Below, one piece after another: positions 1 through 8,052 of a DNA stretch of 56,694 bases. The notes below the pieces were generated by a model. That model was given only the letters and a program-made list of their open reading frames with translations, was not told the DNA's origin and searched no databases. The DNA is from Nocardia araoensis NBRC 100135. GTDB lineage: Bacteria > Actinomycetota > Actinomycetes > Mycobacteriales > Mycobacteriaceae. The position numbers and the translations under genes were made by a program. The stretch's first letter is position 1; each line of letters opens with the position of its first letter. The DNA lies in assembly GCF_000308435.1 (NCBI RefSeq), contig NZ_BAFR01000015.1, positions 1 to 56,694 of the forward strand, given 5' to 3'.

Positions 1-684
1 GCTCCATTCGACAGCTCTGTGGCGCCAGCGGTGGCGTCGCCGAGCTGGACGCCGCTTGATTCGGTGGTGCTTCGGCGCGGTTCTTCGCGGTCGCGGAGTG
101 AAACCGGGTGCGGCTCGAGTCCGGCTGCGCGATCCGGTTGGCTCGGAGACCTCCAGGGTGGGCGCCTGCTCTGAGAGCGCGTCACGACCGCAGGCGTGCG
201 TGGGCCGCCGCGGGGCGAGTGCACTGCTTGCTGTCAGTGGGGCAATCTGTGGGCTGTGGAGCCCCAGGGGCAACTATCGCCCGTGTACGCGAACGACGTG
301 TGATCGGACACGCCATTCGAATTCTGTGGATACGTAGAGGAATTCGACAGTGTGATCCGGTAGCGAGCGCCGAGCGAAAGCGGCCGACCAGTTTGAGGAG
401 TGATGGCAAACGGTCAGCACATCTGACCACCGACTGACGAGCATGTTTTCGGCTACGAGTCCGTTTGTAGTCTGGTGTGCGCAAACATTTCTCGTGACGA
501 GCATGTTCAGATCACGCGCAAACACCGGATGGGCCACAAATAGGGTATCGCGGCATACTTCGCGCACATTCGGGTGACTCTAGCTGTGTCGGGTTCTCCA
601 TCTGCCGAAAGTTGCTCGAGATGTACGAATACAACGCGTTGCCGCCGACCGTCGCGCGGGCTCGTACGACCCAGGGGGCGCGCG
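1..684. other. Upstream region without a supported gene
   Basis: No reading frame here shows recognisable domains or a convincing start. The region has lower GC than the genes around it. It contains short direct repeats: TGACGAGCATGTT at 435-447 and 495-507, and GCGCAAACA at 479-487 and 516-524. A possible -10 (TAGGGT) lies at 543-548. It probably holds the promoter region of the following hydrolase gene. Confidence 0.5.
435..524. repeat. Interleaved short direct repeats
   Basis: A 13-bp repeat (435-447, 495-507; 60 bp apart) is interleaved with a 9-bp repeat (479-487, 516-524; 37 bp apart). Both lie upstream of the -10-like TAGGGT at 543. They could be binding sites for a regulator of the downstream gene. 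This is inference. Confidence 0.4.
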
Positions 685-2397
685 ATGACTGAGCTGATCG
701 ACTTCTCCGCCGCGCTCATCGAGCCGCAAGCGATCAAAGACGCCGGATACGCGGGCGTCATAGGCTACTTCAGCGATTCCCGCCCGGGCACGAATTTCGG
801 TGCCAAGCCGCTGCGGCGGGAATACTGCGACCGATTACGCGCCATCGGGCTCGAGATCGTGTCCAATTACCAGTACGGCAAGGGTGAGACGTCGGACTGG
901 AAAGGCGGTTACGACGCGGGCGTGCACCACGCGCGGATCGCGCTCGATTACCACCTCGCGGCGGGCGGGCCACGCTTGCGTCCGCTGTATGCACCCGTTG
1001 ACGCGAATCCATCGCTGAACGAGTGGAATTCGCTCATCGCGCCGTTTCTCCGTGGCTGGGCATCGGTCGTGGGGCTGGAATGGACCGGCATGTACGGCAA
1101 TGCCCGATGCATCGATTGGGCGTTGGAGGACGGCGTCGCCACGTGGTTCTGGCAACACAACTGGTCCGGCGATTCCTCGATGAACGGCGACCATCCCGCC
1201 GCGCACCTCCATCAGATCCGCATCGACGCCGACCGGGTCGCCGGCGTCGTCGTGGATATCGACAAAGTTCTCGCCGACGACTACGGCCAATGGTCGAAGG
1301 CGATTCCGAATCCAGGGGGAACAATGCAGAAGCCCGATTACGTCGAATTGGACCGGATGGGCGACTCCGCGTCCAGCCGCCACGGTGCGCGCGTCGAGAA
1401 CTTCCTGCTGCACACCCAGGAAGGCAACGGAACGGCGGAGAGCCTGGCCAACTATCTCAACAATCCGGCGAACGGGGTGAGCTACCACTACACCGTTCGC
1501 GATCGCGTGGTGGTCGACGTGGTCGACACCGACCTGGCCAGCTGGTCGGTGCTGGACGCGAACTCGTTCACCATCAATCTCTGCTTCGCGGGCAGCCGCG
1601 TCGCCTGGAGCCGGGACGACTGGCTGCGCATTCGCGACGACATCCGCATCGCGGCCTGGCTCGCGGTGCAGGACGCGCGTAAATACGGGTTCGACACCTA
1701 TGTCATCGCGCCGCCTTACCAGCGGCGCCAGGGCATCTCCGACCACAAGTACGTCACCGAGTGTCTCGGCATCGGCACGCACACCGACGTGGGACCGAAT
1801 TTTCCCTGGGACGTGTTCGCCGACGACGTGCGCGGCTTCGCCACCGGTGAGCCGGGCGGGTCGGAACCGAACGCGATCAACGATTGCGCGGCAGCGAATC
1901 CGTGGCTGGGTAAGCGGATCACGCAGGGGGAGATCACGACTCCCGACGGCGCGGGGCGCTTCGCCCAGTTCGAGCACGGGTACATCTATTGGCATCCGGA
2001 CACCGGCGCGCACGCCATCCCGGAGACGCTGTGGGGCAAGTTCGAAGCGCTGGGCTGGGAGGCGGGCCCGCTCGGCTATCCGATCACCGACCGCACCGTG
2101 ATGCACGGCCCGGACGGCCGGCCGACAGGCGAGGTGCAGGGCTTCCAGGGCGGAGCGCTCTACCGGCGGCAAGCCGGCGACAGTGTGTGCTGGGTGCACG
2201 GCGCGATCCGCGACCGCTGGAACCGCTCGGGTTACGAGAACGGACCGCTGGGCTGGCCGACGACCGACGAGATCCCCTGGGACACCGGTACGTATCAAGA
2301 CTTCGAGCACGGCCGGATCTACTGGACCCCGAGCCAGACCCTGGCCACGGTCGCGGTCGGCGGAGTCGATACACCCCTGCACGACGTCGCGAGCTGA
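685..2397 (+). CDS. DUF1906 / PGRP-amidase / LGFP-repeat cell-wall hydrolase (lysin-like)
   Basis: A 570-residue protein with three parts. Residues about 4-205 match the glycoside-hydrolase-like DUF1906 (Rv2525c-type) fold, with DFSAALI, GYAGVIGYFS and the acidic VVDID segment. Residues about 230-385 look like an N-acetylmuramoyl-L-alanine amidase (PGRP) domain with HTQEGNG near 243 and SDHKYV near 352. Residues about 440-560 carry LGFP-type repeats (GPLGYPITD, GPLGWPTTDE) thought to bind mycolyl-arabinogalactan walls. The order resembles mycobacteriophage endolysins. No signal peptide or membrane segment is visible and no holin gene is adjacent. The ATG at 685 is chosen because AGGGGG at 673-678 is well placed; an in-frame upstream start would add 37 arginine- and serine-rich residues. 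It may be a domesticated phage lysin or a secreted enzyme exported by another route. Confidence 0.8.
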   Translation: MTELIDFSAALIEPQAIKDAGYAGVIGYFSDSRPGTNFGAKPLRREYCDRLRAIGLEIVSNYQYGKGETSDWKGGYDAGVHHARIALDYHLAAGGPRLRPLYAPVDANPSLNEWNSLIAPFLRGWASVVGLEWTGMYGNARCIDWALEDGVATWFWQHNWSGDSSMNGDHPAAHLHQIRIDADRVAGVVVDIDKVLADDYGQWSKAIPNPGGTMQKPDYVELDRMGDSASSRHGARVENFLLHTQEGNGTAESLANYLNNPANGVSYHYTVRDRVVVDVVDTDLASWSVLDANSFTINLCFAGSRVAWSRDDWLRIRDDIRIAAWLAVQDARKYGFDTYVIAPPYQRRQGISDHKYVTECLGIGTHTDVGPNFPWDVFADDVRGFATGEPGGSEPNAINDCAAANPWLGKRITQGEITTPDGAGRFAQFEHGYIYWHPDTGAHAIPETLWGKFEALGWEAGPLGYPITDRTVMHGPDGRPTGEVQGFQGGALYRRQAGDSVCWVHGAIRDRWNRSGYENGPLGWPTTDEIPWDTGTYQDFEHGRIYWTPSQTLATVAVGGVDTPLHDVAS

Positions 2398-2416
2398 GCG
2401 CGATAGAAGAGAAAGG

Positions 2417-2446
2417 AAGGCCGACCGCTACGAGCGGCCGGCCTTT
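2417..2446 (+). terminator. Hairpin terminator after the lysin-like gene
   Basis: AAGGCCG (2417-2423) pairs with CGGCCTT (2439-2445) and CCGCT (2425-2429) with AGCGG (2433-2437), with one mismatch and a 3-nt loop, followed by a short T run. Confidence 0.7.
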
Positions 2447-2488
2447 ACCGCAGAGGCGACGCCTGATTTCGTACGAACATGGGTAACT

Positions 2489-2577
2489 CACCGGGTACGC
2501 TCAAAACCCTCCTACACCGCCAACGCAGGACCTGCGACCAACCCAGGTAGCACCCACTGGTACGGCCTGAATACCCG
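2489..2577 (-). repeat. Dispersed intergenic repeat, copy A
   Basis: On the minus strand this segment starts 11 nt after the HIT-gene stop. It matches copy B at 51888-51980. The first 25 bases (2577 down to 2553) are identical, followed by conserved blocks GGGTTGGTC, CAGGTC, CCTGCGTTGG and the 12-base end GCGTACCCGGTG, with small indels between. Both copies lie between convergent genes. No transposase or long ORF is attached. Confidence 0.75.
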
Positions 2578-2587
2578 GAGAGGCGGG

Positions 2588-3013
2588 TCAGCCAGGGACG
2601 TTGGCGCCGTAGCCGAGGTCGCGCAGCGCCTGCTTGATCTTGGCCTGCGCCTCGTCCAGTGACTCGGGGCTCGGATTCGGATCGGCGCCGGAGATGTCGA
2701 AGTCACCCAGCGAGAAGGCCGGGAACACGTGCACGTGCAGGTGCGGCACTTCCAAACCGGCGATCAGCAGACCGGCCCGCGGCGCGTCCCAGGCCGCGCG
2801 TACGGCCTGGCCGATCTTCTGGGCGACGGCGCCGAGCCGGGCGAACGTGTCGGCGTCGACGTCCTGCCAGTGGTCGATCTCCTTGCGGGGCACCACGAGG
2901 GTGTGACCGGGAGTGACCGGGGCGATGGTGAGGAAACCGACGAACTCGTCGTCCTCCCAGACGAAACGGCCCGGGAGCTGACCGGCGATGATCGCGCTGA
3001 AGACAGAAGCCAT
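2588..3013 (-). CDS. HIT-family nucleotide hydrolase
   Basis: A 141-residue histidine-triad protein. The signature HLHVHVF lies in the C-terminal half, and [10 protein letters not shown] is the usual substrate-side segment. HIT proteins hydrolyse or transfer nucleoside monophosphates from dinucleoside polyphosphates, AMP-lysine and similar substrates; the substrate here is unknown. The ATG is preceded at a 7-nt gap by TACGCT on the minus strand (3021-3026), fitting a leaderless transcript. A second HIT gene lies at 9536-9958. The PH-domain gene upstream on the same strand ends about 50 nt away, so co-transcription with an internal promoter is possible. Confidence 0.9.
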   Translation of the reverse strand: MASVFSAIIAGQLPGRFVWEDDEFVGFLTIAPVTPGHTLVVPRKEIDHWQDVDADTFARLGAVAQKIGQAVRAAWDAPRAGLLIAGLEVPHLHVHVFPAFSLGDFDISGADPNPSPESLDEAQAKIKQALRDLGYGANVPG

Positions 3014-3020
3014 GTCCCGC

Positions 3021-3026
3021 AGCGTA
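3021..3026 (-). promoter_or_regulatory. -10 element, leaderless HIT gene
   Basis: TACGCT on the minus strand, 7 nt before the ATG; no ribosome binding site between. Confidence 0.6.
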
Positions 3027-3063
3027 GACCGGTCCGTGCGCCGCGCCGCCGGACCTCCCCGCG

Positions 3064-3441
3064 CTACACCGCGACGAAATGCGACAGGATGCCCTGTACC
3101 TCGTAGATGTCCACCTGCCGGTTGAACCGCTTCAGCAGCGGCTCGTCGCTGCCCGAGATCCAGATGGCCAGCTCGGCGTCCAGATCGAAGGTGCCCGCGG
3201 TCTCCACCGAGAAGTGGGTGATCGCCCGATAGGGAATGCTGTGGTAGCTGACCTTGCGGCCGGTGACGCCCTGCTTGTCGATCAACACCAGGCGGCGGTT
3301 GGTGAACAGCATCGCGTCGCGGACCAGCAGGTACGCGGCATAGACCTGTTCGCCGTTGCCGAGGAGCTTGGCGTACTCCTGTTGCGCCTGCCCCGGATCG
3401 ATCCGGCCGGCGTTGCCCATCAGTCCGTCGATCAGACCCAT
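3064..3441 (-). CDS. Bacterial PH-domain protein
   Basis: A 125-residue soluble protein ([10 protein letters not shown] start) whose body fits the bacterial pleckstrin-homology fold. Alternating strands include [24 protein letters not shown], followed by a [20 protein letters not shown] stretch and a C-terminal helix. Proteins of this family are widespread in actinobacteria and are of unknown function. The ATG at 3441 has GGAAG about 7 nt upstream; the longer open frame upstream is low-complexity and overlaps the purD region. It is transcribed leftward towards the HIT gene and is divergent from purD. Confidence 0.8.
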   Translation of the reverse strand: MGLIDGLMGNAGRIDPGQAQQEYAKLLGNGEQVYAAYLLVRDAMLFTNRRLVLIDKQGVTGRKVSYHSIPYRAITHFSVETAGTFDLDAELAIWISGSDEPLLKRFNRQVDIYEVQGILSHFVAV

Positions 3442-3609
3442 CTCAGCACTTCCTTCGGGTGCTCCGGTGGCACGAGTGGTCAGGCCCCCGCTCATGCCGG
3501 AAAAGGACACAGTGGTCGGTGGGGGCTGTGTGCCGCCCCACATCCGTTGTCCCCTTTCATCATCCCCTCCGCGCGCACCGGCAGCGGCGAAGACGCCGAA
3601 CGGCTCGTT

Positions 3610-3615
3610 TAGGCT
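3610..3615 (+). promoter_or_regulatory. -10 element of purD
   Basis: TAGGCT ends 7 nt before the GTG start of purD, the spacing expected for a leaderless mRNA. Confidence 0.6.
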
Positions 3616-3622
3616 GTCTGCC

Positions 3623-4894
3623 GTGCGTGTACTCGTCATCGGTTCCGGAGCCCGTGAACATGCCCTCGTCCTGGCCCTGCGCCGGGACCCCGCGGTGACC
3701 GCGCTCTTCGCCGCCCCCGGCAATGCCGGGATCGCCCAGCACGCGCAGGTCCGCCCGGTCGACCCGTGCGCCGCCGAGGACGTGGTCGCGCTGGCCACCG
3801 AGGTGGACGCCGATCTGGTGGTGATCGGCCCCGAGGTTCCGCTGGTGCTCGGCGTCGCCGACGCGCTGCGGGTGGCGGGCATCCCGTGCTTCGGCCCGTC
3901 GGCCGCGGCCGCCCGGATCGAGGGCTCCAAGGCGTTCGCCAAAGATGTGATGGCCGCTGCGGGCGTGCGCACCGCGCACAGCGAGGTGGTGGACAACCCG
4001 GCCGAGTTGGACGACGCGCTCGACCGCTTCGGTCCCACCTGGGTGGTGAAGGACGACGGCCTGGCCGCGGGCAAGGGCGTGGTGGTGACCGCCGACCGTT
4101 CCGCCGCCCGCGAGCACGGGGCCGAACTGCTCGAGCAGGGTCACCCGGTGCTGCTGGAATCGTTCTTGGACGGACCGGAAGTCTCGCTGTTCTGCCTGGT
4201 CGACGGTGAGACCGTGGTTCCGCTGCTGCCCGCGCAGGACCACAAGCGCGTCGGTGACGGCGACACCGGACCCAACACCGGCGGCATGGGCGCCTACACG
4301 CCGCTGCCCTGGCTGCCCGAGCAGACCGTCACCGCGATCGTCGACGACGTGGTGAAACCCGTTGCCGCCGAGCTGGTGCGGCGCGGCAGCGGCTTCTCCG
4401 GCCTGCTCTACGCGGGGCTGGCGATCGGCGCGGCCGGGCCCGCCGTGGTCGAATTCAATTGCCGCTTCGGTGATCCCGAGACGCAGGCGGTGCTCGCGCT
4501 GCTGGACAGCCCGCTCGGCGAGCTGCTGTACGCCACCGCCACCGGCACGCTGGCGCAGGTCGCCCCGCCGCGCTGGCGCGACGGCTCCGCGATCACGGTG
4601 GTGCTCGCCGCGGAGAACTACCCGGGGCGGCCGCGTCTCGGCGACGCGATCACCGGCGCGGGCGAAGGCGCGTCCGATGAGAACGCGACGGTGCTGCACG
4701 CGGGCACCGCGCAGCGCGAGGACGGCGCCTTGGTCTCCACCGGCGGACGGGTGCTGAACGTGGTCGGCGTCGGCGCCGACCTCGTCGAAGCCCGCACCCG
4801 CGCCTACGACCGCATCGCCGCGATCAAACTCCCGGGCAGCCACTACCGCACGGACATCGGCTTGGCGGCGGTCGAGAACCGCATCGAGGTCTGA
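3623..4894 (+). CDS. purD: Phosphoribosylamine-glycine ligase
   Basis: A 423-residue GAR synthetase. It joins phosphoribosylamine, glycine and ATP in step 2 of de novo purine synthesis. The N-terminal nucleotide-binding start [13 protein letters not shown], the ATP-grasp segment ([16 protein letters not shown]), [21 protein letters not shown] and [12 protein letters not shown] are all present, and the length is normal. The GTG at 3623 is chosen because the family starts exactly here and a -10 lies 7 nt upstream. The longer open frame upstream is non-conserved. It is convergent with the M23 peptidase gene across a strong inverted repeat. Confidence 0.97.
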   Translation: MRVLVIGSGAREHALVLALRRDPAVTALFAAPGNAGIAQHAQVRPVDPCAAEDVVALATEVDADLVVIGPEVPLVLGVADALRVAGIPCFGPSAAAARIEGSKAFAKDVMAAAGVRTAHSEVVDNPAELDDALDRFGPTWVVKDDGLAAGKGVVVTADRSAAREHGAELLEQGHPVLLESFLDGPEVSLFCLVDGETVVPLLPAQDHKRVGDGDTGPNTGGMGAYTPLPWLPEQTVTAIVDDVVKPVAAELVRRGSGFSGLLYAGLAIGAAGPAVVEFNCRFGDPETQAVLALLDSPLGELLYATATGTLAQVAPPRWRDGSAITVVLAAENYPGRPRLGDAITGAGEGASDENATVLHAGTAQREDGALVSTGGRVLNVVGVGADLVEARTRAYDRIAAIKLPGSHYRTDIGLAAVENRIEV

Positions 4895-4980
4895 GCCCGC
4901 GCCGGTCGGCTCGGGCACTGATGGCCGCACAGAGGCCGCGCCCGCTCGAGGCCGGTCCTGCACCGGCAGCCGCGCACCCG

Positions 4981-5032
4981 GCCTCACGTTGGGCCGAGCC
5001 CGGGTGCGTCGCGGCTCAGCCCAACGTGAGGC
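4981..5032. terminator. Bidirectional hairpin between purD and the M23 gene
   Basis: Perfect 14-bp arms GCCTCACGTTGGGC (4981-4994) and GCCCAACGTGAGGC (5019-5032) extend by five more pairs after one mismatch around a 12-nt loop. The right arm overlaps the last codons and stop of the M23 peptidase gene. There is no T tract, as is common in high-GC actinobacteria. Confidence 0.75.
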
Positions 5033-5999
5033 CGCGCACCGCCAGCCACTGCTGCGGGTCCACGTGCTGCCCGCCGACGATCACCTCGAAGTGCAGGTGC
5101 GGCCCGGTGGAGTCGCCGCGGTTGCCCATGCGGGCGATCTGCATTCCCGCGGGCACCCGCTCGCCGACCGAGACGAAGAAGTCGTACATGTGCCCGTAGA
5201 CGGTGATGCTGCCGTCGTCGTGGCGGATCCGCACCCACAGCCCGAAGCCCTGTGCCGGTCCCGCGTCGATGACGGTGCCGTCGGCGACCGCGTAGATCGG
5301 GGTGCCGATCGGGCCCGCGATGTCGATGCCGTTGTGGAACGTGCCCCAGCGGGACCCGAAGCCGGAGGTGAAGACGCCCCGGGCGGGCAGGACGAAGCCA
5401 CGGCCGCCCGGCAGGAGCGCCCCTGGCTGCACCGGCGCGGTTCCGGTCATCCACGGCTGCTGTTCACCGGCGAAGGCGGCGGCCGCCTCCGCCTTCGCGC
5501 GTTCGAGCGTCGCGCGCGCGGCGGCCGCGACCACCGCCTGCTCGCGCAGCCGCTCGCCGTTGGCGATCGCGTTCAGCAACCTGGTCACCGAGGGTGGAGT
5601 GTTCTGCATCTGCGGCGGATACGCGACGGCGACGAGCTGGGCGCGGTCCGGCGCGGGCGTGCGGTCGGTGACCGTCCCGGCGAACGACGTGTCGCTCGCG
5701 GCGAACACCGCGGTCGCCACGAGGCCGCCCAGCAGCACCTGGTGCTTGCGCGCGAGCGCGAGCAGCTCCTCGCCGGTGGGTTTGCGCCGCCACAGGTCGC
5801 GGGGATCCGGCCTGCGCCGCCACCAGGCCCGCAGGCGGCGGCGCGCCCGCAGCGCGCGGGGATCGAACCGACCGCCGTGCCCGAAAAGCCGCCGTCGGGA
5901 ACCTCGCGGCGAGCGCACGCGCCAATCACGCGGTATGACGCCGATGCCGGCGACTCCGCGCACTCGGTCGAGTCCGTCTCGTCGAGACTTATCGAGCAT
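5016..5999 (-). CDS. M23-family peptidoglycan metallopeptidase, membrane anchored
   Basis: A 327-residue protein with an arginine-rich N-terminal region, one hydrophobic segment (VLLGGLVATAVFAA) that probably anchors it, an alanine- and glutamate-rich stalk, and a C-terminal LytM/M23 domain. Zinc and catalytic residues are visible in HNGIDIAGPIG, GHMYDF and GPHLHFEV. M23 enzymes cleave peptide cross-links of peptidoglycan; with HxxxD and HLH intact it is probably active. Two starts are possible, ATG 6011 and ATG 5999. The latter is preferred because TATGGT (6007-6012, minus strand) lies exactly 7 nt before it, and the first ATG falls inside that hexamer. It is divergent from the aminotransferase gene. 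Confidence 0.88.
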   Translation of the reverse strand: MLDKSRRDGLDRVRGVAGIGVIPRDWRVRSPRGSRRRLFGHGGRFDPRALRARRRLRAWWRRRPDPRDLWRRKPTGEELLALARKHQVLLGGLVATAVFAASDTSFAGTVTDRTPAPDRAQLVAVAYPPQMQNTPPSVTRLLNAIANGERLREQAVVAAAARATLERAKAEAAAAFAGEQQPWMTGTAPVQPGALLPGGRGFVLPARGVFTSGFGSRWGTFHNGIDIAGPIGTPIYAVADGTVIDAGPAQGFGLWVRIRHDDGSITVYGHMYDFFVSVGERVPAGMQIARMGNRGDSTGPHLHFEVIVGGQHVDPQQWLAVRGLTLG

Positions 6000-6006
6000 C
6001 GGGTAG

Positions 6007-6012
6007 ACCATA
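6007..6012 (-). promoter_or_regulatory. -10 element, leaderless M23 gene
   Basis: TATGGT on the minus strand, 7 nt before ATG 5999. It overlaps the alternative ATG at 6011 and therefore argues against it. Confidence 0.5.
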
Positions 6013-6039
6013 ACCGCGACTGCGCGGTGAACCGTGCTC

Positions 6040-6045
6040 TACCGT
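6040..6045 (+). promoter_or_regulatory. -10 element, leaderless aminotransferase gene
   Basis: TACCGT ends 7 nt before GTG 6053; no ribosome binding site. Confidence 0.5.
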
Positions 6046-6052
6046 CTGTCGA

Positions 6053-7219
6053 GTGTCCAGAGAATCTCGCCGGTCGACCATTCCACCTTTCTACGTGATG
6101 GATGTGTGGAAAGCCGCCGCGGAACGCGCCCGGACCCACGGTGATGTGCTCGTGCTCGCGGCAGGGCAGCCGTCGACGCCGGCGCCCGCGCCGGTCCTGC
6201 GCGCGACCCAACTGGCCATTGAGTCCGAATTGCTCGGTTATACCGAGACTTTCGGCATCCTGGCGATCCGGGAAGCGATCGCCGAACATCATCGGGAGAC
6301 CTACGGTTACCAGGTCGACCCGGACGAGGTCGTCGTGACCACCGGCTCGTCCGGCGCGTTCTCGCTGATCTTTCTCGCCGCGTTCGACCCCGGCGACACC
6401 GTCGTGGTGGCGCGTCCGGGCTATCCGGCCTACCGCAACACGCTCGCCGCGCTCGGCTGCCGGGTGCTGGAGCTGGACTGCGGCGCGCAGACCAGATTCC
6501 AGCCCACCGTCGCCATGCTCGAGGCGCTTCCTGAGCCGCCCGCCGGTCTGGTGGTGGCCAGCCCCGCCAACCCCACCGGCACCATGATCGCCCCGGCGGA
6601 GCTCGCCGCGCTGGCCCGCTGGTGCGAGGAGCACGGCACACTGCTGATCTCCGACGAGATCTACCACGGCATCACCTACGACACGGGCCCCGACAGCGCG
6701 ACCTCGTCGGCCTGGGAGACCTCGCGGGAAGCGGTGGTGATCGGCTCGGTCTCCAAGTACTTCTCCATGACGGGCTGGCGGCTGGGCTGGATGCTGGTGC
6801 CGAGCGGGCTGCGTCCGGCGTTGCAGCGCCTTGCCTCGAACCTGACCGTGTGCCCGCCGGCGATCTCGCAGTACGCGGCGCTGCACGCGTTCGGCGCGGA
6901 GGCCAAGGAAGAACTCGACGGGCACGTCCGGCGGTACGCGGTGAACCGGCGGTTGCTGCTGGACGGCCTGCCGAAGCTGGGCATCACCGACCTCGCCCCG
7001 GCCGACGGCGCCTTCTACGCCTACGCCGACATCGGCCACCTCACCGGCGACTCCCGCGCCTGGTGCGCCGACGTGCTGCACCACACCGGCGTCGCGCTTG
7101 CCCCGGGAGTGGATTTCGATACCGTCAACGGACATCGAACGGTTCGTTTCTCATTTGCCGGAGCCACCGCCGACATCGAGGCGGCGCTACTGCGTCTAGG
7201 GCACTATCTGGCCGTTTGA
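6053..7219 (+). CDS. PLP-dependent aminotransferase, class I/II
   Basis: A 388-residue fold-type I aminotransferase. The PLP lysine is in SVSKYFSMTGWRLGW (Lys235), ASPANPTGTM supplies the cofactor-binding Asn, SDEIYHG the Asp and Tyr, and RFSFAG near the C-terminus the substrate-binding Arg. It resembles the AspB/aromatic aminotransferase subgroup; the amino-acid substrate cannot be told from the sequence. The GTG start is supported by a -10 seven nt upstream. It is divergent from the M23 gene; a TetR gene follows 128 nt downstream on the same strand. Confidence 0.88.
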   Translation: MSRESRRSTIPPFYVMDVWKAAAERARTHGDVLVLAAGQPSTPAPAPVLRATQLAIESELLGYTETFGILAIREAIAEHHRETYGYQVDPDEVVVTTGSSGAFSLIFLAAFDPGDTVVVARPGYPAYRNTLAALGCRVLELDCGAQTRFQPTVAMLEALPEPPAGLVVASPANPTGTMIAPAELAALARWCEEHGTLLISDEIYHGITYDTGPDSATSSAWETSREAVVIGSVSKYFSMTGWRLGWMLVPSGLRPALQRLASNLTVCPPAISQYAALHAFGAEAKEELDGHVRRYAVNRRLLLDGLPKLGITDLAPADGAFYAYADIGHLTGDSRAWCADVLHHTGVALAPGVDFDTVNGHRTVRFSFAGATADIEAALLRLGHYLAV

Positions 7220-7347
7220 AAGCGCTGTCCGGCAAGAACTTTTCGCAGTTCGGCACCCTGGCCGCGCGGATGCGGTAAAACAACGATGGTTGCTTTTCCT
7301 CGCTGATTTCCCCTGGAAGAACTGATGACGACTGGCACGATGGCACG

Positions 7348-8046
7348 GTGATCACCGCGACGACCCCGAAAGGCGAACGGCGTCGCCAGGCTTTGATAGC
7401 CGCCGCTGCCGAGCTGTTGCTCGAAGGCGGATTCGAGGCGGTGCGGCATCGTTCGGTTGCGACGCGCGCTGATCTGCCTCTGGCGTCGACCACCTACTAC
7501 TTCGAATCCCTGGACGACCTCATCGCCCGGGCGGTCGAGTTCAGCGGCAATGCCGAGCTGGACGCGATGCGCAGGCGGGTCGGCGAGGTGAGCCACCGTC
7601 GCCGTGGCGCGGAGGCCACCGTCGACCTGGTGCTCGACCTCTTGGTGGGCAGCGACGGGGCCGACGAGGGCGCGCGCGGGCAGCTGATCGCCCGCTACGA
7701 GCGTTCGGTCGCCTCGGCGCGGCACCCGGAGCTGCGCGAAGTTCAGCTACGGCTGCGCGCCCAGCTGGACGAACTGCTGGCCGACGTGCTGCGCCGATCC
7801 GACCGGATGGTGCGGCCGGAACAGTTGCGCCGGCTGATCGCGGTGGTGGACGGAGCCGTGGTCGCCGCGCTCACCGAGATGGATCCGGAACCGCGGCGGA
7901 TGGCGCGTGGTGCGCTGCTGGAAGTGATCGACATCGTCGCGCCGCCCGCCCGCGGGGCCACGCCGGAACCGGCGGCCTACGCGGCCACGGACGTACCCAT
8001 GCGGGCTACGCCCCAGCAAGTGGATCGTTACCGCGCACTAGACTGA
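7348..8046 (+). CDS. TetR/AcrR-family transcriptional regulator
   Basis: A 232-residue protein. The N-terminal helix-turn-helix (GERRRQALIAAAAELLLEGG, then VATRADLPLASTTYYFESLDDLIARAV) is typical TetR; the C-terminal ligand domain is unassigned. The C-terminal tail is alanine- and proline-rich. GTG 7348 is the only reasonable start; no clear ribosome binding site or -10 was found. It ends 6 nt before purB, and the purB -10 overlaps its last codons. It could regulate the upstream aminotransferase gene, its own gene or purB; its target is unknown. Confidence 0.85.
   Translation: MITATTPKGERRRQALIAAAAELLLEGGFEAVRHRSVATRADLPLASTTYYFESLDDLIARAVEFSGNAELDAMRRRVGEVSHRRRGAEATVDLVLDLLVGSDGADEGARGQLIARYERSVASARHPELREVQLRLRAQLDELLADVLRRSDRMVRPEQLRRLIAVVDGAVVAALTEMDPEPRRMARGALLEVIDIVAPPARGATPEPAAYAATDVPMRATPQQVDRYRALD
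8039..8044 (+). promoter_or_regulatory. -10 element of purB
   Basis: TAGACT inside the 3' end of the TetR gene, 8 nt before the purB GTG; suggests a leaderless purB transcript independent of the TetR gene. Confidence 0.55.
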
Positions 8047-8052
8047 CCGGAC

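Noticed and set aside
274..567. 97-codon minus-strand frame in the first 600 bp
   Set aside because: Its apparent internal repeats come from the direct repeats in the DNA; no domain, ribosome binding site or leaderless -10 supports it.
835..2382. 515-codon open frame antisense to the lysin-like gene
   Set aside because: Frames opposite high-GC genes stay open by codon bias. No domain is recognisable and the sense frame is clearly coding. The same holds for long antisense frames over purD, purB, ptrB, purL, purF, cydAB and others.
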